DNA of 14,242 nt. It comes from Amoeboradix gromovi. Taxonomy: Eukaryota > Sanchytriomycota > Sanchytriomycetes > Sanchytriales > Sanchytriaceae. Below are positions 6,276 to 14,190 of the stretch, piece after piece (position 1 is the first letter of the stretch; each line of letters begins with the position of its first letter). Position numbers and translations under genes: made by a program. Location: NCBI GenBank assembly GCA_018985225.1, contig JADGIF010000214.1, positions 1-14,242 of the forward strand. Direction: 5' to 3'. The notes below the pieces were generated by a model. That model worked only from the letters and a program-made list of their open reading frames with translations. It did no database searches and had not been told where the DNA came from.

Positions 6276-7347
6276 CACAATAAATAATTACGGGCTCCCC
6301 TGCATCAATGGCTTTATCAAGCTCCTTGTCGTTTGATATCCTGTCCATATTAGGCTTTTCGCCAAACAGATCAACCTCGGCGTTACATTTCTTCCGAAGC
6401 TTTCTTAGCAACTCATCAAAAGTAACATCATCTGGAGCCATGAGAATTTTCGCTTTTCCGTTGTAAATAAATTTGACTTTAATTCTTCCTTTTGATGCAG
6501 AAACTGGGGTGGAAGCAGTCAACGGAGTAGGTGGAGAAGGTAACGCTTTAGATGTTGAGGCAGAGTTTGTGATAATGTGATGCGGAACTCTAGCGCCCGC
6601 TCTATCTAGTGATATAGTATGCGCCTGGTTATCTGATTTATGAGAAAGGATATGTGGCGAAGAACTGCTTCTTTCAATTCTTCCTAAAAACCCAGTAAAA
6701 ATGTCTCCATCCTCTACAGCAGCTATAATCTTGCTTTTTCCTAAATAATCTACTTTTTCATCCTTTGTTATTTTATTACTTGGCGGACAAAACACTTCCA
6801 CAATCTCTGCTAACATGAAAGGTACAGTAGCTAAATCCGCGAGCTTTAAAGTTAAGCTTGGATGATTTTCCGGCGAGACTTCTTGAGCAGCTTTCAAGTC
6901 ATCTTGGGCATAGTTATTTCTTTTTACCATATAATAACAAATCCCGCGATTTAGTAAGATATCTGCTGATTCTAGAACTAAGTTAAGACCGAGCTGCGTG
7001 TAATCTATCATATGATTTCCTCTAAGTCTTTCCAAGCACTCGTTAAATTCGCCAACTGCTTCGTTAAATCTATCGTTCTCGCAATAACAAACGCCTTTCA
7101 TAAAATAAGCTATGGCAAACCACGGATCCAGTAGTGTCGCCTTTGAAAATGCCTTTATGGCATCTTGGTTTTGACCTCTTACGCGATATATAATTCCGAT
7201 GTTATAATATATCTTGGATGTCTTTTTTAATTTTTTGAACATAAACAAAGAGTCCTTAAGTTCATCCCTATCGTAATGACTTATAGCTGCAGACCATAGT
7301 AATATTTCTTCCTTAAGCGATCCGATGGACATATTTGTTTCGAACAA
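6271..7347 (-). CDS. noxR: NADPH oxidase regulator NoxR (p67phox homolog)
   Basis: The N-terminal half (about residues 10-180) is the p67phox-type TPR domain: IYYNIGIIYRVRGQNQDAIK, AFSKATLLDPWFAIAYFMKG, and the insertion CLERLRGNHMIDYTQLGL. In human p67phox the equivalent LRGNQLIDYK holds the Arg, Asn and Asp that contact Rac; here Arg109, Asn111 and Asp115 are kept. Residues 199-215 (VDYLGKSKIIAAVEDGD) match the activation segment that stimulates electron flow in the oxidase (human DYLGKATVVASVVD). A disordered Ser/Pro linker follows, and about 288-358 form a PB1 domain (GRIKVKFIYNGKAKILMAPD to the end). There are no SH3 domains, as in fungal NoxR. The 358-aa length is somewhat short for fungi. 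The start is ATG at 7347; Met6 is an alternative. The stop overlaps its AATAAA. Implies a Rac-controlled NADPH oxidase elsewhere in the genome. Confidence 0.92.
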   Translation of the reverse strand: MFETNMSIGSLKEEILLWSAAISHYDRDELKDSLFMFKKLKKTSKIYYNIGIIYRVRGQNQDAIKAFSKATLLDPWFAIAYFMKGVCYCENDRFNEAVGEFNECLERLRGNHMIDYTQLGLNLVLESADILLNRGICYYMVKRNNYAQDDLKAAQEVSPENHPSLTLKLADLATVPFMLAEIVEVFCPPSNKITKDEKVDYLGKSKIIAAVEDGDIFTGFLGRIERSSSSPHILSHKSDNQAHTISLDRAGARVPHHIITNSASTSKALPSPPTPLTASTPVSASKGRIKVKFIYNGKAKILMAPDDVTFDELLRKLRKKCNAEVDLFGEKPNMDRISNDKELDKAIDAGEPVIIYCE

Positions 7348-7446
7348 GAGGCTAATTTATCTTGGGTCAAGCTTCATGGACCAATCACATGATATTAAAT
7401 GAATCAATATTGCAAACGAAATTAAACCAATGAAGGACGATTGTAA

Positions 7447-7452
7447 TTTATT
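7447..7452 (-). terminator. Polyadenylation signal AATAAA of the p47/Shp1-like gene
   Basis: AATAAA on the minus strand, 3 nt after the TAA stop (7456-7458). Confidence 0.55.
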
Positions 7453-7455
7453 GAT

Positions 7456-8103
7456 TTAAATAAGTAGTAAGACCTCTTTCTCACATCCACTAAGAGATGC
7501 AACCTGTTTTCTTGGAAAAGTGTGAAATAACGTCCCATGTAATTGACTATTAACCTGATTGACTGTACTCGATCTTGGACAAACAAAAGTAGATCTACTT
7601 CCATCTGATCTCCGAATCTGAAGGGTCATGTTATTTGGGTCATTTGGATCCAATTCGGAAGTTAAACCAGGGTGTTCTTCTGGCGTTGAAGATGCTACTG
7701 CAACCGGTGCGCCTAATCTATTCCCTGTCCCAGTAAATGCTTCGAATGGCGGTACATAATCCTCTTCTAACTTTTGAGACGCTTTTAACTCCACCTCTTG
7801 ATTCTGTTCTACATCTAAAATAGCCAAGGGTGCATGTCCACTTTTTAATGACTTCAAAACTATTTTACCTTGTTCGGAATCATGAGTAAAGAATGTTTTA
7901 TGTAATAAGAATCCATTCCTATATATTATAAACTCTCTTACTACTCCTTGGCTCTCATTCACTTGCCTCTGCTCTGCACCTTGTAGTAAGTCCTGGACCA
8001 ATGGATTGTTTGATTGTCTTCCACTGTTGTTTCCATGCACATTTTGCCCACTTCCTACATACAAATCAGGATTATCTTCATCATTCAACGTTCGAATTCT
8101 CAT
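7456..8103 (-). CDS. SHP1: UBA-less p47/Shp1 family cofactor of Cdc48/p97
   Basis: The order of elements is that of p47/Shp1. It starts with IRTLNDEDNPDLYVGSGQ (typical linker before the SEP domain), followed by a SEP domain at about residues 56-118 (IYRNGFLLHKTFF, LKSGHAPLAILD, VELKASQKLEEDYVPP). The p97-binding SHP box FTGTGNRLG is at 123-131, and a C-terminal UBX domain at about 159-215 (TLQIRRSDGSRSTFVCPRSS). The UBX keeps the FPR loop (TFPRKQV, Phe-Pro-Arg 196-198) that inserts into the Cdc48/p97 N domain, but it is shortened in the middle. No UBA domain is encoded: the ATG lies only 54 bp after the IFT80 stop, so the protein resembles human p37 rather than p47. Role in the family: adaptor for membrane fusion, phosphatase regulation and degradation. 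Confidence 0.9.
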   Translation of the reverse strand: MRIRTLNDEDNPDLYVGSGQNVHGNNSGRQSNNPLVQDLLQGAEQRQVNESQGVVREFIIYRNGFLLHKTFFTHDSEQGKIVLKSLKSGHAPLAILDVEQNQEVELKASQKLEEDYVPPFEAFTGTGNRLGAPVAVASSTPEEHPGLTSELDPNDPNNMTLQIRRSDGSRSTFVCPRSSTVNQVNSQLHGTLFHTFPRKQVASLSGCEKEVLLLI

Positions 8104-8157
8104 TTGATACTTGGGGCAAAGTCCAAGAATCCAATACTACAAAAAATTGAATTTAAT

Positions 8158-10135
8158 TCATTTATTCATCAACATATCCTTAATATCCGTCTTGACTTGC
8201 AGTAATTTATATTCTTCAATGAATTCTTCTTGTCCCAAATACGCTAAATATCCCTTGCGATAATGTGCAAACAATGACTCATGCTGAACAGATTTTCTGG
8301 CCATTGGAAGCATTCTGGCATACTGAAATGCTTCCAACTCTCGACGATACTGCTCCAATTCACTTAGCATCGATGTATCCATGTTATTTTTAACTAATTC
8401 CATAGCAAATTGCTTGTTAAAGTTAGTTAAACAATATAGCTGAGAGTCTAGCTTTAATGCTGCGCAACATTGCAATACCAGCTCGTGATTATTCTGGTCC
8501 AATGCTGCTTGCAATAAACAGGCATACAAATATTCATGCTTGAATGCCATGGCCACTTTTAACGCATTTTGAAGCTGCGACGTATTCAGTAAATCTAGGT
8601 ATTGATACAAATATGATTTGATTGCATTTGATGCTTTAATCTCACCATTTTCCATCTTCAGGATGCATTTGGTATCAAATTCCATTATCTCTTCTATATT
8701 GGTTTGATATTTTACTTGAATTAAAGATTTGATTGCAAAATTGTACTGAATGAATGGATACAACTGATAACACAATGTCGACCCTTTACAGTGACAAAAT
8801 ACGTCTTGTTTACCCCATCTGTAGTCAACAACCTGTTTTTCCACCTGGATGAACTGATGAGTAGAGCTATACAAATATAATCCATTTTTGTCATCCAAAA
8901 CTAGCAGTTTTCCATTTTCGTTTAATTCCATTGATTGCACATTATTTGCATGAGTCACAACATGAGTTGGCTTAATAGAGTAGTCATAAAACGTAATTTC
9001 ATTTAAATGAGCCATGCAGATACACTTTGAATTGGAACTGGATATTGAAGAAGCGAAAACAACGTGCCCCAAGTATTTGCCGTTGATTGTAAAGTAGTGA
9101 CATTTTTTATAATCATCAACCAAGAAAAACGTACTAGATTAATGAAAATTACTTTTTTTGCACGAATATATGCTTAACGTCAAAAGATACATCAAGAGCA
9201 AATTCGCTTTGATTGTAAATAATGATTTTGTTCTTTAGTACTACAAACACAGAGTGTTTTACTATAACTTGTAAAATATTACCTATCGGAACATCAATTG
9301 AATGTATGGTCTTATTTACGATATCATCAATTTCTATTCCATCTCTGAAGTAGACGTGATATCCATATTTGAGTATATCTTTAAAGTAGAAAAGCTTCTC
9401 CTGATTTTCTGATGATATATAATAAATACAACCATTATCTAATGAGTGAATTGCATATACAATTCCTGGTACATTATAGTACTTAAGTGAAGAAAGATTG
9501 TAATCCAATATCCTTAACCTCGATTGCATCCCACAATAAATGAGGTTTAAATGCTCGTTTGCATAAATTGAAAATATTTTGGATTCTAGCTGCACTTCTG
9601 ATTTCAACTTGAACTCCTTATATATCTTCAGTTTGCCATTCATACCGCCAACAAAAACTAGTTTGTTGCAAACGTGTATGCATGATATAATAAAGTTAGT
9701 GTTAAATGTTCTTTTGACATTTGAATATACATCACAAGCATGGAGCTTATCGCAACAAGAATACAAAACTTCGTTACCTATCAAAGCGATTTGAACTATT
9801 GGCAAATAGGATTTCGCAACAGTGGCACGAAGAATGCCAGTTGAGGACCATAACTTAATCATCCCGTCCTCACCACTACTAATAACACAATCGTTAAATG
9901 GGAGAATATTTACTATACTTCCATTGTGAGCATCAATGGCCTTTTCAACTCTTTTGCTGCTAGATAATATAAGAATTTTACCTATGAAAGTACCAATATA
10001 AAACTTGTTGTTATTGTAGCAGCCACTACTGGAATCTAGTTCTAATATTTCAGATTTATTATTGCAGTTCAATCTGTCATTGATGATGGTATAGATCTCT
10101 GATTCAGCTTGAAATATGGTTGGTGATAAAATCAT
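8158..10135 (-). CDS. IFT80: Intraflagellar transport protein IFT80, two exons
   Basis: IFT80 is a WD-repeat subunit of the IFT-B complex needed to build cilia and flagella. Exon 1 (10135-9153) contains KRVEKAIDAHNGSIV and GEDGMIKLWSSTGILRATVA (residues 88-107), almost the human wording RVEKSVEAHCGAV and [20 protein letters not shown]. Exon 2 (9133-8158) has the C-terminal helical part: QLQNALKVAMAFKHEYLYAC (human [20 protein letters not shown]) and ELEAFQYARM. Removing the 19-nt segment 9134-9152 joins codon 328 (Asn) and gives HIFVQKNTFFLVDDYKKCHY, which matches human ...HFLLVDGSSIYLYSYEGRF. The spliced protein is 652 aa against about 770 in animals; the first WD blade is shortened. Divergent from SRP68 across a 125-bp shared promoter. 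Presence of this gene argues that the organism makes a flagellum. Confidence 0.93.
8161..8166 (-). terminator. Polyadenylation signal AATAAA encoded in the last IFT80 codons
   Basis: The final two sense codons AAT AAA form AATAAA directly before TGA (8158-8160). Confidence 0.6.
9134..9152 (-). other. Ultrashort spliceosomal intron (19 nt) in IFT80
   Basis: Minus-strand sequence GTAATTTTCATTAATCTAG. The unspliced frame stops inside it (TAA at 9149-9151); its removal restores a continuous IFT80 alignment. No other nearby GT-AG pair does so. Confidence 0.88.
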
Positions 10136-10260
10136 AAATCTGTTTCACTTCGTAATCTAACAAATCGCAAAAGTCGATCAGATAGGATATAGCGGTCTGC
10201 TATGGATAGTATTTCCTTCAGAATTTATTTTATTTTTCAAGACCGCTCCTCGTTTGTTGA
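10136..10260. promoter_or_regulatory. Divergent promoter shared by IFT80 and SRP68
   Basis: A 125-bp spacer between two divergent ATGs must contain both promoters. It is AT-rich, with TTTATTTTATTTTTCAAG near the SRP68 side. No recognised binding site is claimed. Confidence 0.5.
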
Positions 10261-11512
10261 ATGGAAATATTGTCAAAATACAGAAACAAGTATTTGAATT
10301 TTGATGACTACCAGGCATACGCAAAGACATTAACTAAACGCATAAAAAAAGAAAGGAAAAGATCAAATCTTCATGCTGTTAACTTGTTGTCAGTTGAGAA
10401 AAACCTTTCACTGGGCTTGATGCATCAACATCGTCATTTGAAACTTAAAAAGCTAAGAAGAGCCTACCAAATTGGATCTAAAATGACACTGTCTAATTTA
10501 GAATCAATATACTTTCATTGTGTGGCTGGTCTATATTTAACCTATGCAAAAGATTATATCAATGCACATAGGGATATTTCTACGGCTCTTTCATTTTTCA
10601 ACAGCAGTTCTTATAAGTTATTGAATGAATCCTTGATTGAATTCTTTACGGCTTCCAAACAACTTTGTGTTACCTCACTTAGACAAGTTGATTATCAGTT
10701 GCAGTTACTCAACATTAGAACACCTATTGCTGATACTAGCGATAAATTTATGCTGGACGCTAGTCAATCTATATGTCAAGTTGGTTCAAAATCGTTTTAC
10801 TGTGAATCTAGTCTTACTTTGCAACTAACTATTGCTCTTGAAGAGGGTTCTAACATATCTGAGGGTGACTTGAGCAAGCTGCACGCTTCGGTGATAAAAT
10901 CAAATAGTGAACTGAAGTACGATTCTCTCGAAAAACAATACTTGACTATGTGGACTTATTTATATGAGGGAATTACCGATATGTCCTATTGTTTTAGCTC
11001 CGACGATATCTCAGCTGGAAAAAGTGTTTATAGATTTATAAAAAGATTCGAGTATCTTCGCAAAGAGTGCAGCGATCTGCTAGCGGAGAATCACAAATTA
11101 TTAAATTATTGTGGATTGGTAGAAAGCGAGTTAGACTCAATTTATAATGAGATAAAGGAAGGTAGATATAGTAAAATTGAAGCCCTATTAGCAAGACATA
11201 ATTTGGTCAGTGGTTTGCCAAAGCTGCTGGACTTGCAGGCGAATGAAATGAGATATGCTAGGGTTGAGGTAATTATCAATAATGTAGAAAACGGGTATAT
11301 TAAAATATAACGAGCATTTGGGTGCACCATTAAATAAGGACATGAACCTGTCTTTCCCTAACAATCCTGTACTGTCCAAGTACCCAGAATTGCCAGTATG
11401 CAATGCCAAACCTATTTTTTATGATCTTGCATATGATTTGATTGCTACTTGGAAAACTCCTATTGCGCAAGAGCCAAAGAAGTGGTCTCTATTTGGATTA
11501 TTAAATAAATAA
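10261..11512 (+). CDS. SRP68: Signal recognition particle subunit SRP68, two exons
   Basis: SRP68 pairs with SRP72 and binds SRP RNA in the particle that targets secretory proteins to the endoplasmic reticulum. The N-terminal RNA-binding, TPR-like part shows DDYQAYAKTLTKRIKKERKR, then EKNLSLGLMHQHRHLKLKKL followed by RRAYQ, matching the basic RLRKA-type helices of the family. The extreme C terminus, after the intron, has VCNAKPIFYDLAYDL and KKWSLFGLLNK, parallel to human PCKPLFFDLALNHV and GYIKGIFGF. Removal of 11269-11287 joins ARVE to KTGILKYNEHLGAP in frame (phase 0 after Glu336). The spliced protein is 410 aa, short against about 600 in yeast and human. The stop lies within AAATAAATAA. 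Without splicing the frame would end at ENGYIKI, losing the conserved SRP72-binding tail. Confidence 0.88.
11269..11287 (+). other. Ultrashort spliceosomal intron (19 nt) in SRP68
   Basis: Sequence GTAATTATCAATAATGTAG, nearly a match of the IFT80 intron. Removal joins GAG to AAA in phase 0. A later AG at 11314 (46-nt intron) would also keep frame; the 19-nt form is preferred because of the shared consensus. Confidence 0.8.
11504..11509 (+). terminator. Polyadenylation signal AATAAA in the last codons of SRP68
   Basis: The last sense codons AAT AAA form AATAAA directly before TAA (11510-11512), as in IFT80. Confidence 0.6.
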
Positions 11513-11714
11513 TTTGTTGCCAACATTTAATGATCTGAAAGCTGTTGAGACACCCGTTCAAATTTCGATATACAAGTACACCGCAGTAAGCGAGCCTGGA
11601 CCACTACAAGATCGCAGAATGTTCTCACATATGCCACCTTTCCCATGTCAGTTACAGCATGATTTATTAGCACCAGCGCCTTTCGTACAATTGAGTAGAT
11701 CAATCAAGAAATAG
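11505..11714 (+). pseudogene. Unrecognised open frame without a start codon, possibly a gene remnant
   Basis: An open frame of about 69 codons starts inside the end of SRP68 in a different frame and reads LPTFNDLKAVETPVQISIYK, then EPGPLQDRRMFSHMPPFPC and a basic SRSIKK end. Codon usage looks protein-like, but no ATG occurs until more than half way, no splice acceptor of the local type precedes it, and I recognise no family. After three clustered stops the same frame stays open again to about 11821 (GCIDLAYCDNNLSGFF...), consistent with a decayed coding sequence. It could instead be chance. Confidence 0.25.
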
Positions 11715-12289
11715 CTTAACTGCTGATAAAAAGGCTGCATAGATTTGGCTTATTGCGATAACAACCTTTCTGGATTTTTCAGGCACAGTGACTGCCTAAG
11801 AGTCATTCAAGTAGTCTGTTAAGCCTCTACATCAATACCACTGCATTCTTCTTACTATGCTCATTTTCGGTGCAATGTTATGATGACTTCTTTCGTTCAT
11901 AAAGTAGTAAGTATATGATCAAAGCATATAGTTTAAGTGCTGCAGAAATTTGCAGAAACTTAGCGGAAGTAATGATGTTCATTGTGTTACTGACACCAAG
12001 GGCGAGTCAACTACACATTTAAACAGCATACTGTTTATGTAATAAATAGCATTAGCTACATTTATTCCGCTTACTCTTATAAATCTTCAATGTAAGTTCT
12101 TGTTCTAATTTTATATTTGGTCTCACATTTCAAATTGCCAAAAGACACCATTATTGCAATTACTGAATTCTTGACTAAACAAATGTTAATAGCTGGCTTT
12201 CATTTCTGTTTGTATTTATGATACGCGTTCACCCTCAATTTTCTGTTCATAAAGCATGTTACTTTTCTTGATTTTCAAAGGAGGTTGCA
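11715..12289. other. Intergenic region before BRX1; no gene recognised
   Basis: About 575 bp with only short broken frames. A short near-repeat GTTCATAAAG occurs at about 11895 and 12245. No tRNA (no T-arm GTTCRANNC signature), no Fanzor-type segment and no local-type intron signals were seen. The proximal part must carry the BRX1 promoter. Confidence 0.5.
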
Positions 12290-13021
12290 ATGGGGTTAGT
12301 ATCGCAGATGATGGAAAGTGAGCAGGAAAAAATTGATACTGTAATTATCTCGACAAATAAATGCGGATACAGACTTCGACATTTAATGCTAAGTTTAATC
12401 GATATTTTGCCACATAGCATCAAAGAGTCAAAATGTTCCAGGGTGATGGACTGTTTAGAATTGACAGAGATGAATGAGAGCAAGTACTTTATGTATTTGG
12501 AAGAAAAAAAAGAAGAAGCCTATTTATATTTAGGAGATAGGCTCGGATATGGCATTCAGTTTCAGTTATTGAATGTGCATACATTAGAAGAGCTCAAATT
12601 CAACGGTAATTGTATTAAATACTCCAGAATTTTGCTTAGCTTCTCAGAAGGATTTGATACTCCAGAAATGCAAATGGCAAAGCATCTTATTTCGAGAATT
12701 TTTGACATTCCAAAGATGTCAAAAACTAAGCCCTTTATTGACCACATGATTCATTTTAACACTTGTGACAACAAAATATGGGTGAGACATTTCGAAATGA
12801 AAGACTCTGAAAACTTAGTAGAAATTGGACCTAGAATGACACTTTCCATTTTAAAAGTATTTAGTGGTCCTTGTCGCGGTGAGCTACTCTATTCTAATCC
12901 GGAATATGTTAGCAAACATAAATTAGGAGTTTATGAGAGAAAGATTTCAAAAAAAAACGCCGTTAGAGAAAAAACAAACATCGTGCCGGATGTTGTAGAT
13001 GATTCAATTTTCCAAAAGTAG
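12290..13021 (+). CDS. BRX1: Ribosome biogenesis protein Brx1 (Brix domain)
   Basis: Brx1 is a nucleolar assembly factor for the 60S ribosomal subunit. A Brix domain fills residues 17-215 or so. It opens with TVIISTNKCGYRLRHLMLSL, then LPHSIKESKCSR, matching the Brx1 form RQRHLMNDLRALLPHSKKESK. It continues with LYLGDRLGYGIQFQLLNVHT, LEELKFNGNCIKYSRILLSF (equivalent to MDELKFTGNCLKGSRPILSF), SKTKPFIDHMIHF, IWVRHFEM and LVEIGPRMTLSILKVFSG, and ends in LYSNPEYVSKHKLG. At 243 aa it is shorter than yeast Brx1 (291), lacking the usual charged N- and C-terminal tails. First ATG used. No intron needed. AATAAA lies 11 nt after the stop. Confidence 0.95.
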   Translation: MGLVSQMMESEQEKIDTVIISTNKCGYRLRHLMLSLIDILPHSIKESKCSRVMDCLELTEMNESKYFMYLEEKKEEAYLYLGDRLGYGIQFQLLNVHTLEELKFNGNCIKYSRILLSFSEGFDTPEMQMAKHLISRIFDIPKMSKTKPFIDHMIHFNTCDNKIWVRHFEMKDSENLVEIGPRMTLSILKVFSGPCRGELLYSNPEYVSKHKLGVYERKISKKNAVREKTNIVPDVVDDSIFQK

Positions 13022-13031
13022 TTATTTCCAT

Positions 13032-13037
13032 AATAAA
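13032..13037 (+). terminator. Polyadenylation signal AATAAA of BRX1
   Basis: Canonical AATAAA 11 nt after the TAG stop (13019-13021). Confidence 0.55.
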
Positions 13038-13043
13038 CATTAA

Positions 13044-13440
13044 AGCATTCTTTATTGGTCGCGTATTCATAATCCTTTACTTAGTTTCTCCTTAAAAAGT
13101 TGGTATCATCTCCTGAATTTGCAAAATTCTGTGAAAGTTACTGATGGAAATCATGAAAGACCAATTTTGCATGGAAGAAATTATATTAGAACTGCTTCGC
13201 CTAATTCAAAGTTGATAGAATATGACCCAGTTAACTAAAAGTTAGTATTAAGAGGCCGTCTTCAACATTAATAATCCTAGTATAGCAGCACAGCATAATT
13301 TCAATGACCAATATGCAGAGTCCAATCTCTTTGGTTGGCCAATTTGTGTGGATTACTTTGAAACCCAATCAAATCCTTGTTTCAAATTAGCATCAAGCGA
13401 ATCAACAGGGGGGTCTGAATCCATAAATAGCCGTGTCCCT
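13044..13440 (+). pseudogene. Coding-like but frameshifted segment, family unknown
   Basis: Two consecutive open frames without a proper start. The first (13044 to about 13234) contains LQNSVKVTDGNHERPILHGR and SPNSKLIEYDP. The second (13252-13440), one frame over, contains NNPSIAAQHNFNDQYAESN and LFGWPICVDYFETQSNPCF. The residue composition looks like real protein, and the simplest reading is an old gene fragment with one frameshift and one stop (13234-13251). No GTAA...TAATNTAG intron rejoins the two parts. I do not recognise a family. It overlaps the 5' flank of the next gene, so its last part must also hold that promoter. It could be chance in a GC-richer patch. Confidence 0.25.
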
Positions 13441-13456
13441 TAATACTGCTATCATA

Positions 13457-14113
13457 ATGGTTACTCAAAGATTTGAATATTTGTACACTAATGACACCCC
13501 AGACAGTGTTAAATGTGCAAAATGTCATCAGATTCCAGAAAGAGTGTATCGAGATTTGGAATTAGAATTGCTGTTTTGTCAAAACTGCAGATCTCCATCT
13601 AGCATGTATGACACATACTTACAGAGCATTCTAGATCATTGCTTAGTGATGTGTCCAAACAAGGACTGCGATTTAGTTTGCAAGCGAGGTGAGCTCCTGT
13701 CGCATTTAGCAGATCAATGTGAAAGACAAGTTATGCCTTGCGTTAATGGAGATATTGGATGCACATGGTACAGCGAAAAAGCTAACCATCCGTCACACAA
13801 GTGTCAATTCGATTTCATTGCTACACAATTACGATCGATGATGGGTATGATTCGTGAATCGCAGTCTTTAAAAAGAGACAACGATTTGTTAAGAATGAGA
13901 ATTGATCACCTAGAGTCATCAGAGTTCGAAGTGAAGTTAGTGCCGGCACCAGTAGTTTATGAGGCTGAGACCGTCGATTACTCACCACCAGTAGTAGTAT
14001 GCAAAAAGTCTAAAGTTCAAAAACCAAAAAACCCAGTAGCCTTGGACCTTAATGAATTACACGAAAGAATCTTTCAAGAATTGCAACAGCGACTAAAAGT
14101 ACGGGTCCAATAA
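13457..14113 (+). CDS. TRAF-type zinc-finger protein
   Basis: A 218-aa protein counted from the first true ATG (13457); an 8-codon extension upstream begins with GTG and is not used. The N-terminal part has a degenerate RING-like set of cysteines (VKCAKCHQIPER, Cys20/Cys23, and LFCQNC, Cys41/Cys44) without the full RING pattern. TRAF-type zinc fingers follow: VMCPNKDCDLVCKRGELLSH with HLADQC (Cys66, Cys71, His83, Cys88), then MPCVNGDIGCTWYS to HPSHKC (Cys95, Cys102, His114, Cys116). About residues 120-155 form a short coiled coil (MMGMIRESQSLKRDNDLLRM). The rest is low-complexity with a final charged helix. There is no MATH/TRAF-C domain. Family proteins of this plan are found in protists and early fungi, often as ubiquitin-related or scaffold factors. 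The exact role cannot be told. Confidence 0.8.
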   Translation: MVTQRFEYLYTNDTPDSVKCAKCHQIPERVYRDLELELLFCQNCRSPSSMYDTYLQSILDHCLVMCPNKDCDLVCKRGELLSHLADQCERQVMPCVNGDIGCTWYSEKANHPSHKCQFDFIATQLRSMMGMIRESQSLKRDNDLLRMRIDHLESSEFEVKLVPAPVVYEAETVDYSPPVVVCKKSKVQKPKNPVALDLNELHERIFQELQQRLKVRVQ

Positions 14114-14190
14114 GTAAACTAGTTAAAATTAATCTGTTGCAACTTTCTTTACATTTCGATTCATTTGGGACACCAAATATAAAAACTAGA

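Noticed and set aside
8158-9123. Separate gene for the second half of IFT80
   Set aside because: It has no ATG at its start, and its sequence continues the IFT80 alignment once the 19-nt intron is removed.
11318-11512. Separate small gene after SRP68
   Set aside because: It starts with TTG and encodes the conserved SRP68 C-terminal FYDLA region, so it is exon 2.
13433-13456. GTG start of the TRAF-type protein
   Set aside because: Eukaryotic start should be ATG; the first ATG in frame is at 13457.
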